Of a DNA stretch of 64,000 bases, positions 51,315 to 60,937 are shown in pieces. Source of the stretch: Leptolyngbya sp. PCC 6406. GTDB taxonomy: Bacteria > Cyanobacteriota > Cyanobacteriia > Phormidesmidales > Phormidesmidaceae. Each line of letters begins with the position of its first letter. Position 1 is the first letter of the stretch. The translations under genes were made by a program, and so were the position numbers. The notes below the pieces were generated by a model. That model saw only the letters and a program-made list of their open reading frames with translations, had not been told where the DNA came from and searched no databases. Where the stretch lies: contig NZ_KI913949.1 of the NCBI RefSeq assembly GCF_000332095.2, positions 2,208,752 through 2,272,751 of the forward strand, read 5' to 3'.

Positions 51315-51662
51315 CTAATCGTCGTCGTGATTGAGGGGGAGGGAACCCATGAGAGACACCTCCATTTCCATCCGCTGCTCCATCTGCCGCAGGAAATAGC
51401 CCGTCATCATGGCGGAGGCCAGTAGTCCTGCAAGATTATCCCGATCGGTGGTGACCTGGACGGTAAAACCCTCGGAAGGCAGCGCCCCAATCAATCCCTG
51501 GACGTTGTGGGAAATAATTTGCTTGATTTCTGAGCTGACGGACTGGGCGACCCGACTCAGCACCTCAGGGGGCTGATGTTGAAGATATTGAAGCAACTGA
51601 TTGGCAGCGTCACTATCAATATGGAGGCTCGCGAAATCTGCGTGCTCAGGATTAAACGTCAT
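51315..51662 (-). CDS. DUF760 family protein
   Basis: A 115-residue soluble protein. The stretch LLQYLQHQPPEVLSRVAQSV and the end NLAGLLASAMMTGYFLRQME are those of the DUF760 family, restricted to cyanobacteria and plastid-bearing eukaryotes; function unknown. It leads the DUF760-pheS pair with 3 bp between them. It is separated from the olefin synthase by about 110 bp. Confidence 0.88.
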   Translation of the reverse strand: MTFNPEHADFASLHIDSDAANQLLQYLQHQPPEVLSRVAQSVSSEIKQIISHNVQGLIGALPSEGFTVQVTTDRDNLAGLLASAMMTGYFLRQMEQRMEMEVSLMGSLPLNHDDD

Positions 51663-51770
51663 AGAAACTTTGGTTACCTTGTGTCCTTACCCTACTACAT
51701 CAGTAGGAATCATCAAATTGCGGCTCGAAATTTTGACTCTACTGTAACAGATGGAACCCAATGGGGCCGT

Positions 51771-54700
51771 TTAGGGCTGACGAAGAGCCTGTAAAATCGC
51801 CCGCACCACCTCCGCCGAGGATTCCAAGGGCAGGTGATGCCCCCCCGCTACGGTCTTCACCTGGGCATGGGGCAGATGCTGCCGCTGAAAGGCCAGATCC
51901 TCCGGGCGGTTGAAGGTACTCTGGGCTCCAAAGATGAGGGTGATGGGTCGGCGAATGTGGCGCAGAATTTGGGCATAGCGATCGCGGGTAAAGGTACCGC
52001 CGCTGAGGCCAAACCGCGTCCGCACCTGGAGCCGAGGATCCCAGCGCCACTGCACCCCCCCTTCCACCGTTTCCAGCACCCGTGCCGCCAGCGCCTTGGC
52101 CCAATCGGGGGCAATACCGGGGATAGACTGACGGAACCGGGTCACCGCATCCGCCAGTCGGGGATAGACCGTGTGGATGGGGGGCTTGGCCAGATAATTC
52201 AGGTGGGCCATGAGCTGGTCGCTGGTATCTCCTTCCGTCTCCTTGCCGGGGACAATCGCCTCCAGTAGGGTCAGGGACTTCATCCAGTCGGGGCGGGCGG
52301 TGCTGAGGGTGGCGGCAATCACCGCTCCCATGGAGTGGCCAATCAGGTGAAACTGGGCCAATCCCAAACTGCGCACCAGGGCATCCATATCCCCCAGGTG
52401 GTCTAGGAGCTGGTAATTGCCCTCGGGGCCAATGTGGGCGGACTTGCCATGGCCCCGCAGATCCGGCGCAATGACGCGATAGCCCTGCTCCGCCAGAGCC
52501 GGGGCGATGGGTCCCCAGACGGCCCCCTGGTCCAGCACCCCATGGAGACAGAGAATGGGGGTGCCGTCCTCTGGTCCCCAGGTGCAGAGGCACAGGTCTA
52601 ACCCCCGCACGGTGATGGTCTGTTCCGCCATGGTGGCCAGGGGCACAGGTTCCATCTCTGGGATGACCCCGGTGCTGTTCTGGGGCAGTGGGACAGCGGT
52701 TCCTACCGGATTGCTGGCGGGGGGCACAGCGGTCGCCGCGAATTCCCTGGGAAATTCTCCAGAAAACTCTCCAGAGAGTGTCCCCGTTTTTTCCCCTGCC
52801 CCTGCTCCTTGGGCCAAGGAATAGCTGAATTGCTGGGCCAAGGCTTGACTCGCGGGGGTCAAGGGCTGGGGTAGGGTGACCTTGCGCCAAGCTTCCGCCA
52901 GGGTAGGGTCAATGGCCCGACGACGATGGAAGTTGGGGTCATCAATGGCCCGAGACTGCGATCGCACCCCATCGGTCATCCGTTGTTCCTTCTGACCATA
53001 GGGATCTACCACCGCTGGGTGGAAGGGAATTTCCAGGAAGGTGCAGAGGGCGGTCATGGCGGCTTCCGGCTCCGTGACCAGATCCTCATAGCGGAGAAAA
53101 TGGTGCTGGGCGGGATCCACATCGGCGAGGAACTGCACCATGTTTTGGTTGCTCACGGCCCAGACCTGCTCCGCGAGGGCATAGGGAGCCTGGTTGGGCA
53201 GGGCAAAGATCTTGTCCATGCGGTTTTGGACAAAGGAGTCTATCACGGCGTAGGGATGGCGCACCAGATGGATGAACTTGGCGGCGGTAAAGACCTGGGT
53301 TGCCCGTTCCAGGGTGCTGCGACTGAAGCCATAGGTGGGGGATTTATCCACCAGGGTCCGTTGCCCCGCCAACTGTTGTAGCTTGCCGTAGGCGTCGGCC
53401 ATGGTCATGCCCTGGGTGGTCCAGTCCGCCAGCAGGGCTTGACTGGCGGCGGCATCCAGCCCCATGAGTTCCATCAGGGCGCGCTGGAGTCCTTCTCCCA
53501 GGTAGCTCTCCGCCAGAGCCTCCTGACGCTCCGCCAGGGTATCGAAGGGCAGCAGGTGTAATTCCGGGGGGCAGAACAGATCGGGATGCCCCGCCAACAT
53601 CACCCGCAGCAGGGTGGAACCGGAGCGGGGGCTACTGAGCAAAAACACCATGGGAGGATTTTTGTCCTCAGGAGCCGTGAAGGGGCGATTGCGGCCCCAG
53701 AGGGGAATAGCCAGTTCCGCCAGAGGTTCGGCCCCCGCCGCCGCTGGTTCAGTCCCTCGATCTAGTTCCGCCGCGAGGTAGCGGCTCAGGGCATCTAGGG
53801 TGGGATGCTCAAAGACTTCGCGGGGGTAGAGGGTCAGGCCCAGGTCCCGTTTGCATGCCCCCAGCAGGTCCATCACCATGAGGGAGTCGAGGCCCACCTC
53901 TAGGAGATTATCTGCGATCGCAACTTGAGTCCCCCCCATCGCCAAGGCCACCTGGGTTTGCAGGTATTGGGCCAGGGGAGCCGTCCGGCTTTCCCTCGGT
54001 AGGGCCAGCAGGTCCGCCCGGATATTGCCTGGGGATGGGGCCGGGGACTTCGCCGGAGAATTTGCCGGAGAACTTTCCTTCCCTGCCCCTGAAGTCGTCT
54101 GGGGGGACATGGTACCTACCGCGAGGGTCTGGGACTGGGCCATCGCGGCGATTCGGTGCCAAAAGGCAGGACGGGGCTGACCGGGAATCTGGGGCAATAA
54201 CGTCCCCCAATCCACCTGCATCACCCCCACTTGGGGCGGCAGGGTGGACCCGGCCTCCCGTAGCCGGTCCCACACCCGCAGGCCAACGGCGGGAACCCAG
54301 CTTTGGATGCCTCGGGTCTGCAAGCGCTGCACCGTGGCAGCCTGTTGCCGCGCCAACCCTGCGCCCTGCCATGGTCCCCAGTTCAGGGTTTGGGCCGGGA
54401 GTCCCTGGCGACGGCGGTGGTGGGCCAGGGTATCCAAAAAGGCATTGGCCGCGCCGTAGTTGCCCTGCCCCGGTGAGCCCACCAGGGAGGCCATAGAGGA
54501 AAACAGCACAAAGAAGTCAAGATCCTCCGACTGGGTGGCCTGGTGTAAATGCCATGCCCCCTGGACCTTGGGGGCCATGACCGCCTGAAATTGTCCCCAG
54601 GTTTGTCCCAACAGCACCCCATCCGCCAGGGTTCCGGCGGCGTGGATGACCCCCCGCAGGGGGGGGAGGGTGGCCCGCAGGTCGGTGACAAGGGCGGTGA

Positions 54701-57700
54701 CCGCTGCCCCATCGGCGACATCCACCGCCGCCACCCGCACCGTGGCCTGGGTCCGCAGTGTCGCTAGTGCGGCTTGGGATGCCGGAGACTCGCCGCGACG
54801 GCTGACGAGCACCAGGGTTTTGGCCCCCTGGGCCACGAGATGCTGGGCCATCTGGAGGCCCAGGGCTCCCAGCCCCCCGGTAATCAAATAGGTGCCCTCC
54901 GGTCGTAGGGTCTGGACAGGGGCGGGAACGGCGGGGAGGGCTAGGGGCTGGAGCCGTGCCCCCCAGCGCTGGCCCTGTCGCCAAGCGGCCCGATCTTCCC
55001 CTTCCTGGGCGGTGAAGTGGGCGATGAGGTCGGTGGCCAGATTTTGGCCTGGATTTCCCGCCGGATTTCCGTCCCCATTCCCGTCTAGGGTTCTCGCTGG
55101 ATTTTCATCTGAACCCGCTAAATTCGCAGCCCAAGCCCCTGACCCATCCACCAAACCACCCCAGAGGTCGGGGTGTTCCAGTGCGATCGCACTGCCCAAG
55201 CCCCAGAGGGGTGCCGCCATGGGGGATGGGGCGGAATCGGTATCCGTGACCGCCTGGGTATTTTGGGTCACTGCCCACAGGCGCGGGGGGACCGCATCCC
55301 AGTTTCGAGCCAGACTTTGGACGAGATGCAGAAGCCCCGCTGTCGGTGCTGCTATGCCCGCTAGGTCATCGGGATCTTGATCCAGTCCCCACAGGTACAC
55401 CACCTGATGCCATGGGGCCGTCCCTCGACTTACGTTGAGACCCGAACTGGGTCCAAGGGCCGAAGGCTGATCTGGGGTCACTGCGGCTTGCATGGAGGCG
55501 GGATCCAGAGGATTGGCGGTGCGCTTCCGGTCCGGGTTCAAATTCAGCTTTTGCCCCCCCCCCGAAACCGGGTCTCGGTCCAGCATGGGGTTTGGATCTG
55601 GATCCATAGCCTCTGGTGCCCCGACCGCTGCCCTCTCAATCTGGGGGGAAACCGTGACCACGTTGCCCCCCAGATCACGGATTGCCTCTGCCAGGGCCGT
55701 TCCCAGCCCACGACGATCCATAAAGATCAGCCAGGACTGTCCCGCGAGGGTGGCGGGCGGTGGGGGCAGAGGCGCGGGCTCCCACGCCACCTGGTACAGG
55801 CAGTCCTGGGGGATTTCTAGGCCCGAGGGCCGACCCAGGGCAGTGGAGGCCGCAGAGAGGGTGGCGGGTGGATCAAACCAGTAGCGCTGGCGCTGGAAGG
55901 GGTAGGGGGGTAGGCCGGATTGGCGCTGGTAGCCGTAGGGCCGATCAAAGGCGGCCCAATCCACCGTGCCCCCCCGCTGGTAGAACTGAGCCAGACTGTG
56001 GAGCAGGACCGAGTCGTCGGGCTGATCGCGGTGCAGGCTGGGCAGCCACAGCAGGTCTGGATCCGACAGCACCCGCCGACCCAGGGTGGAGAGGATGGGG
56101 TGTGGCCCCATTTCCGCAAAGCAGCGGTATCCAGCTTGGTATAGGGCGGTGAGGCCATCGACAAAACGCACCGTCTGGCGGGCGTGGCGACGCCAATAGG
56201 CTCCATCTAGGGTTTTCCCCGGTGGCAGGAGGGTGCCTGTTACGTTTAGGGCTAGGGGAATCTGGGCGGGATGGTAGGTGACTTGGCGGGCCAGGTGCTC
56301 AAAGACGGGCAGCACCGGGTCCATTAGGGCGGTATGGAAGGCGTGGGAGACCTGCAAGGGCTGAGTGCGAATATCGCGATCGCTAAAAACTGCGATCGCA
56401 CTCACCAATCCCGACTCCGGCCCCGCAATGACCGTATTTTCAGGACTGTTGAGGGTGGCAATCTCCAGGGTGGCATCCCCCATTTTGGCCAAGACTTGGG
56501 CCACGGTAGCGCCATCGGCAAACACCGCCACCATGCCGCCCCCCTCGGGGAGAGACTGCATCAACTTGGCCCGCTGGGCCACCAGCCGCAGTCCGGCCTC
56601 CAGATCCATCACCCCCGCCACACAGGCCGCCACATATTCCCCCACACTGTGGCCGATGACCGCCCCTGGCCGAATTCCCCAGGACTGCCAAAGCTCCGCC
56701 AGGGCATATTCCAAAGCAAACAGGGCGGGCTGGGTGGCGACGGTTTGGTGCAGGCGATCGTCCCCATCGACGGCGAAGATCAGCTCCAGTAACGGCGTGG
56801 TCAGGTAGGGAGCCAGGATCTCGGCGCAGCGATCCAGACAGTCGCGAAACACGGGCTCGGTCTTGTAGAGGCTGCGACCCATACCGGGGTATTGGGAGCC
56901 TTGCCCGGTGAACAGGAAGGCAACCTCAGGGTCAGTCCCCGCCGCGATCGCGGTAGGGGTCACGGAAGCAGACGGCGGGTGGGTCGCCAAGTGCTCTGCC
57001 CCCACCTCCAGCGCCCGCACCATTGCCGCTGGGGTCTCCCCCACCACGGCGAGGCGCTGGGGAAAATGGCTGCGTCCAGTGTTGAAACTGTGGCAAATCG
57101 TTCCCAAATCTAGAGTCGCATCCCCAGACAAATCCCCAGACGAATCCGAGATACCATGAGCCCCCAACCAAGCCGCCACCTGACGGGCCTGGGCCTGAAG
57201 GGCAGCGGGGGTTTTGGCGCTGAGGGTGAGCAGGTGTCGGGGCCGGGTCACCGTCCGTTCTAGGGGGGGGAATAGGGGAGCCGCCTGGAGGACGGCGTGG
57301 GCATTGGTGCCGCCAAAGGCAAAGGCGCTGACGGCAGCAATGGGCCGATGATCCAAGGGCACGGGCCAGGGTTCGCACCGCTGCTGTACCCGCAGGGGCA
57401 GTTGGTCAAAGGGGATATGGGGATTGGGCCGCTGGCAATGGAGGCTGGGCACCAGGGTGCGGTGGTGGAGACAGAGGGCGGTTTTAATTAGGCTGGCGAT
57501 ACCCGCCGCCGCTTCTGTATGGCCGATATTGCTTTTCACCGAGCCCATGGGGATGGGGTTCCCTGGGTCGCGAGAGCGCAGTACATTCCCCAGAGCCTTG
57601 GCCTCAATGGGATCCCCCAGGAGGGTGCCGGTGCCGTGGGCTTCGATGTAGTCCACCTGCTGGGGCTCTAACCCCGCCTGGGTAAAGGCAGTATGGATCA

Positions 57701-58643
57701 CCTGTTCCTGGGCTTCCCGGTTGGGGGCGGTGAGGCCATTGGAGCGGCCATCCTGGTTCACGGCGCTCCCCCGGATCACGGCGTAGAGGGGGTCACCGTC
57801 TCGAATGGCCTGGGAGAGGGGCTTCAAAACTACAGCTCCGGCTCCCTCCGAGCGCACAAAGCCATTGGCCTCGGCGGCAAACGCCTTGCAACGGTTCTCG
57901 GGGGAAAGGGCAGTGAGTTTACTAAAGCCGATGGTGAGTTCGGGCCGCAGGATCAGATTGACTCCCCCCGCGATCGCCAGGGTAGATTCCCCTTGCCGCA
58001 GGCTCTGACAGGCCAAATGCACCGCCACTAGGGAAGAGGAGCAGGCGGTATCCAGGGCCAGACTCGGCCCCCGCAAATTCAGTAAATAGGAGAGGCGATT
58101 GGCCGCCATGGTCGAGGCCAATCCAGTGGTGGTATAGGTACCCACCGCCTCCGGCCCCGCCAGCAGCCACTGGCCGTAGTCATTGGTGGACAACCCGACA
58201 AAGACGCCGGTAGAGGAACCGCTGAGCTGCTTGGGGGGAATGCCCGCATCCTCTAGGGCAGCCCAGACCACCTCCAGGAAAACCCGCTGCTGGGGGTCCA
58301 TGTATTTGGCCTCCCGAGGGGCAATGCCAAAGAAGGCCGGATCGAATTGATCCACATCCGCCAAAAAGCCGCCCTCCCGGCAGTAGGTCTTGCCCACAGC
58401 GGTGGCGTCGGCGTCGTAGAGGGCGTCCACATTCCAGCGATCGCGGGGGATGGGCGTAATGGCATCCCCCCCCGCCTGCAACAAGCGCCAGAATGCCTCC
58501 CGGTCTGGCGCACCGGGAAACCGACAGCCGATGCCCACAATGGCAATGGGCTCCGGCAGTCCTTTTTTCTTGTGCAGTTGCAGTTCCAACAGTGCCCGTT
58601 GCTGGGGCGACAGCTTCGCAATCCGCCGTGCGAGATCATCCAC
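51771..58643 (-). CDS. ols: Olefin synthase PKS: KS-AT-KR-ACP-ST-TE
   Basis: A 2290-residue modular type I polyketide synthase. Order: docking helix 1-30; ketosynthase with DTACSSS (Cys201) and EAHGTGT; acyltransferase with GHSVG (Ser about 666) and HAFH, which marks malonyl-CoA; ketoreductase with TGGLGALG (about 1255) and GNYGAANAF (Tyr about 1396); acyl carrier with GLDSL (Ser about 1586); sulfotransferase with SSPRSGST (about 1673); thioesterase with GHSMG (about 2103), Glu in LLEAIVPG and His in GGHH (about 2267). This is the CurM/Ols architecture: extend by two carbons, reduce to beta-hydroxy, sulfonate, then hydrolyse with loss of CO2 and sulfate to a terminal alkene. Interdomain linkers contain 12-bp-period repeats. 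Starts 17 bp after the FAAL gene. Confidence 0.96.
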   Translation of the reverse strand: MDDLARRIAKLSPQQRALLELQLHKKKGLPEPIAIVGIGCRFPGAPDREAFWRLLQAGGDAITPIPRDRWNVDALYDADATAVGKTYCREGGFLADVDQFDPAFFGIAPREAKYMDPQQRVFLEVVWAALEDAGIPPKQLSGSSTGVFVGLSTNDYGQWLLAGPEAVGTYTTTGLASTMAANRLSYLLNLRGPSLALDTACSSSLVAVHLACQSLRQGESTLAIAGGVNLILRPELTIGFSKLTALSPENRCKAFAAEANGFVRSEGAGAVVLKPLSQAIRDGDPLYAVIRGSAVNQDGRSNGLTAPNREAQEQVIHTAFTQAGLEPQQVDYIEAHGTGTLLGDPIEAKALGNVLRSRDPGNPIPMGSVKSNIGHTEAAAGIASLIKTALCLHHRTLVPSLHCQRPNPHIPFDQLPLRVQQRCEPWPVPLDHRPIAAVSAFAFGGTNAHAVLQAAPLFPPLERTVTRPRHLLTLSAKTPAALQAQARQVAAWLGAHGISDSSGDLSGDATLDLGTICHSFNTGRSHFPQRLAVVGETPAAMVRALEVGAEHLATHPPSASVTPTAIAAGTDPEVAFLFTGQGSQYPGMGRSLYKTEPVFRDCLDRCAEILAPYLTTPLLELIFAVDGDDRLHQTVATQPALFALEYALAELWQSWGIRPGAVIGHSVGEYVAACVAGVMDLEAGLRLVAQRAKLMQSLPEGGGMVAVFADGATVAQVLAKMGDATLEIATLNSPENTVIAGPESGLVSAIAVFSDRDIRTQPLQVSHAFHTALMDPVLPVFEHLARQVTYHPAQIPLALNVTGTLLPPGKTLDGAYWRRHARQTVRFVDGLTALYQAGYRCFAEMGPHPILSTLGRRVLSDPDLLWLPSLHRDQPDDSVLLHSLAQFYQRGGTVDWAAFDRPYGYQRQSGLPPYPFQRQRYWFDPPATLSAASTALGRPSGLEIPQDCLYQVAWEPAPLPPPPATLAGQSWLIFMDRRGLGTALAEAIRDLGGNVVTVSPQIERAAVGAPEAMDPDPNPMLDRDPVSGGGQKLNLNPDRKRTANPLDPASMQAAVTPDQPSALGPSSGLNVSRGTAPWHQVVYLWGLDQDPDDLAGIAAPTAGLLHLVQSLARNWDAVPPRLWAVTQNTQAVTDTDSAPSPMAAPLWGLGSAIALEHPDLWGGLVDGSGAWAANLAGSDENPARTLDGNGDGNPAGNPGQNLATDLIAHFTAQEGEDRAAWRQGQRWGARLQPLALPAVPAPVQTLRPEGTYLITGGLGALGLQMAQHLVAQGAKTLVLVSRRGESPASQAALATLRTQATVRVAAVDVADGAAVTALVTDLRATLPPLRGVIHAAGTLADGVLLGQTWGQFQAVMAPKVQGAWHLHQATQSEDLDFFVLFSSMASLVGSPGQGNYGAANAFLDTLAHHRRRQGLPAQTLNWGPWQGAGLARQQAATVQRLQTRGIQSWVPAVGLRVWDRLREAGSTLPPQVGVMQVDWGTLLPQIPGQPRPAFWHRIAAMAQSQTLAVGTMSPQTTSGAGKESSPANSPAKSPAPSPGNIRADLLALPRESRTAPLAQYLQTQVALAMGGTQVAIADNLLEVGLDSLMVMDLLGACKRDLGLTLYPREVFEHPTLDALSRYLAAELDRGTEPAAAGAEPLAELAIPLWGRNRPFTAPEDKNPPMVFLLSSPRSGSTLLRVMLAGHPDLFCPPELHLLPFDTLAERQEALAESYLGEGLQRALMELMGLDAAASQALLADWTTQGMTMADAYGKLQQLAGQRTLVDKSPTYGFSRSTLERATQVFTAAKFIHLVRHPYAVIDSFVQNRMDKIFALPNQAPYALAEQVWAVSNQNMVQFLADVDPAQHHFLRYEDLVTEPEAAMTALCTFLEIPFHPAVVDPYGQKEQRMTDGVRSQSRAIDDPNFHRRRAIDPTLAEAWRKVTLPQPLTPASQALAQQFSYSLAQGAGAGEKTGTLSGEFSGEFPREFAATAVPPASNPVGTAVPLPQNSTGVIPEMEPVPLATMAEQTITVRGLDLCLCTWGPEDGTPILCLHGVLDQGAVWGPIAPALAEQGYRVIAPDLRGHGKSAHIGPEGNYQLLDHLGDMDALVRSLGLAQFHLIGHSMGAVIAATLSTARPDWMKSLTLLEAIVPGKETEGDTSDQLMAHLNYLAKPPIHTVYPRLADAVTRFRQSIPGIAPDWAKALAARVLETVEGGVQWRWDPRLQVRTRFGLSGGTFTRDRYAQILRHIRRPITLIFGAQSTFNRPEDLAFQRQHLPHAQVKTVAGGHHLPLESSAEVVRAILQALRQP

Positions 58644-58660
58644 AGGTCAACCCTTACCGT

Positions 58661-60937
58661 TTAGCGTCCTTGCTGCCCCAGTAGAGCCTGGAGTTCAGCT
58701 TCCGAGAGCTGCTCTAGCTCACTGACGAGATCCGTGAGATCGAGATCAAGATCTCCCCCATCGGCACTGGCCCTTGGCCCTGAGCCCTTGAGGGCAATCG
58801 TTCTGTATTCTCCCCCATTGTCATCCCCCAACTGCTGGGCCAAATAGGTCGCCACCGCCTCAATGGTGGGGTATTCGTAGGCCAGGGTAGGGGATAGGGG
58901 ATAGTCCAGTGTGGTTTGTAGCACCGCCGTCAGTTCCACCGCCGCCACCGAATCGAGGCCATATTCCGCAAAGGGGCGGCTGGTATCAATGGCGCTGGGG
59001 GCCATCTGGAGCGCTTGGGCCAGCCAATCTACCAGCCATCGCTGCAATTGGGCTGGGGAGGGCTGAGGCGGCAGATCGGTAGACGGTGGGGACGCGGGGA
59101 CAGGGGGGACGCGGGGCGCAGCGGTAGCGGCGGCCCAGTCGCTCTGCCAATCTGCGCTCCATTCATCCGTCGCCAACCGTTCCGGTGTCGCCAGTTGCCA
59201 GGTGTGCAGGGGGTCGAGGTGATGGTCCAGGTATCCGGCTCGACAGAGATAGCGTTGAATTTTACCGCTGGAGGTTTTGGGCACACTGCCGGTTTTTAGC
59301 AACTGAAGGCCGTAGAGTTGCAGATCATGGTGTTCGGCCACCGCCCGCCGCACCGCTGCCACGACGGCCTCTGCATCCAGCGATCGCAGATATTGCCGCT
59401 CCACCTCCTGCACCACCACCAGCCGTTCCTGACCGCCAATGGTGATGGCAAAGGCGGCTCCGGCTCCAGGGCGCAGCGCCTCGTGGGCCAGTTCCACCGT
59501 GGTCTCGATGTCCTTAGGATAGTAATTGCGGCCTCGAATAATGATCAGCTCCTTCAGCCGCCCGGTGACAAACAGTTCCCCCTGCTGGAGGAATCCCAGA
59601 TCTCCGGTGCGGAGGAAGGGACCGTTGCCCGTCGCCATCGTCGCCTGGAAGGCGGCGGCGGTTTTCTCCGGCTGTCGCCAGTAGCCCTGGGCCAAGCTGG
59701 GGGAATGGGCGACCCAAATTTCTCCCACGGTGCCGTCGTCGCAGGGCAGGTGACTGTGGGGATCCACGATCTGCACGGGCTGGTCTGCCGGGGCATGGCC
59801 GCAGCCTACCAGCAGGCGGGTGTCTTCAGCGGTGGTTTCTGTCGCTGCGATCGCGCGGTTATCTTGCAACGCCCGGTCTTGGATACTCTGGGTCTGGGGC
59901 GGTCGCCCGCGATCGCCGCCGGTCACCATCAGCGTCGCCTCCGCCATGCCGTAACAGGGGTAGAAGGCGGTGGCCTGGAAGCCACAGCCCCCAAAGGCGG
60001 TGGTAAATCGTTCCAGGGTCTCGACCCGCACGGGCTCCGCACCACTGAAGGCCAGCCGCCAGGAACTCAGGTCCAGGGCCGCCCGCTGCTCCGGCGTCGT
60101 CTTTTGCACACAGAGATCGTAGGCAAAGTTGGGACCGCCGCTGGTGGTGGCTCCGTAGCGCGAGATGGCCTGGAGCCAGCGGTAGGGCTTTTGCAAAAAG
60201 GCCACGGGGGGCATCAGGGCCATGGGAGCCCCCACGTAGAGGGGCTGGAGAATGCCCCCCACCAAGCCCATGTCGTGGTAGGGGGGCAGCCAAGATACGC
60301 CGCGACTGGCGGGGGTGTCGCCGAAAAATTCATTAATCCGGGCGGAGTTGTGGATCAAATTCCCGTGGCTAATCATCACCCCCTTGGGGGTTCCGGTGGA
60401 CCCGGAGGTGTATTGCAGCAGGGCAAGGCTGTCGGCCTCTAGGGCGGGAGGCTGCCAGGACTCCGCCAGTGCCGTTTCTACGTCGTCCGTCGCTAGCCAG
60501 TGGAGTTGTTGCAGCCGACTGTATTCGCTGAAGCGTTTCTCTAGGCCGCTGAGTACCGTGCCATGGGTCAGGGCCACTCGTGCCCCGGCATCCTGGATCA
60601 TCACCTGGAGGCGATCTAGGGAACGGTTGGGGCGGGGGGGATAGGCGGGAACTGCGATCGCGCCTGCGTACAAGCAACCAAAAAAAGCGGCGATATAGTC
60701 CAAACCAGGGGGATAGAGCAGCAGCACCGGCTGACCCTGGCAGTTCAAACTCGTGAGTAAGGTGGCAATGGCCCGCGCCAGAGTATCGAGTCCTTGGTAA
60801 GTAAGGGCAGCGGTGACGGTTTCTCCCTCCGCGAGAAACTCATAGGCCACACGATCGCCTTGGTGAATCGCGCGCTGCCGTAACAAATCCACCAGCGTCA
60901 CCACCGCACCCATTTTCCCAAAAGAACCGTTACCCAT
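58661..60937 (-). CDS. Fatty acyl-AMP ligase with acyl carrier domain (olefin synthase loading module)
   Basis: A 758-residue two-domain protein. Residues about 10-590 form a fatty acyl-AMP ligase (FAAL): YTSGSTGTPKG (176-186), SWLPPYHDMGLVGG, ATAFYPCYGMAEATL, FLRTGDLG and the short lysine region TSSGKIQRY. Residues about 630-705 form an ACP with YGLDSVAAVE (Ser about 663). The acidic C-terminal helix (LVSELEQLSEAELQALLG) is a docking partner for the N-terminus of the next protein. It activates a fatty acid as acyl-AMP and loads it on its ACP. In Synechococcus 7002 these domains are fused to the PKS; here they are split. Start may be 60937 or the second ATG at 60913. Confidence 0.95.
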   Translation of the reverse strand: MGNGSFGKMGAVVTLVDLLRQRAIHQGDRVAYEFLAEGETVTAALTYQGLDTLARAIATLLTSLNCQGQPVLLLYPPGLDYIAAFFGCLYAGAIAVPAYPPRPNRSLDRLQVMIQDAGARVALTHGTVLSGLEKRFSEYSRLQQLHWLATDDVETALAESWQPPALEADSLALLQYTSGSTGTPKGVMISHGNLIHNSARINEFFGDTPASRGVSWLPPYHDMGLVGGILQPLYVGAPMALMPPVAFLQKPYRWLQAISRYGATTSGGPNFAYDLCVQKTTPEQRAALDLSSWRLAFSGAEPVRVETLERFTTAFGGCGFQATAFYPCYGMAEATLMVTGGDRGRPPQTQSIQDRALQDNRAIAATETTAEDTRLLVGCGHAPADQPVQIVDPHSHLPCDDGTVGEIWVAHSPSLAQGYWRQPEKTAAAFQATMATGNGPFLRTGDLGFLQQGELFVTGRLKELIIIRGRNYYPKDIETTVELAHEALRPGAGAAFAITIGGQERLVVVQEVERQYLRSLDAEAVVAAVRRAVAEHHDLQLYGLQLLKTGSVPKTSSGKIQRYLCRAGYLDHHLDPLHTWQLATPERLATDEWSADWQSDWAAATAAPRVPPVPASPPSTDLPPQPSPAQLQRWLVDWLAQALQMAPSAIDTSRPFAEYGLDSVAAVELTAVLQTTLDYPLSPTLAYEYPTIEAVATYLAQQLGDDNGGEYRTIALKGSGPRASADGGDLDLDLTDLVSELEQLSEAELQALLGQQGR

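Noticed and set aside
51739-52890. A 383-codon frame overlapping the thioesterase end of the olefin synthase
   Set aside because: Same strand, other frame; Pro/Gly/Arg-rich with no domain, whereas the PKS frame shows a complete thioesterase.
59318-60442. A 374-codon open frame antisense to the FAAL gene
   Set aside because: It is the GC-rich shadow of a clear FAAL gene; the translation is Gly/His/Arg-rich without any domain.
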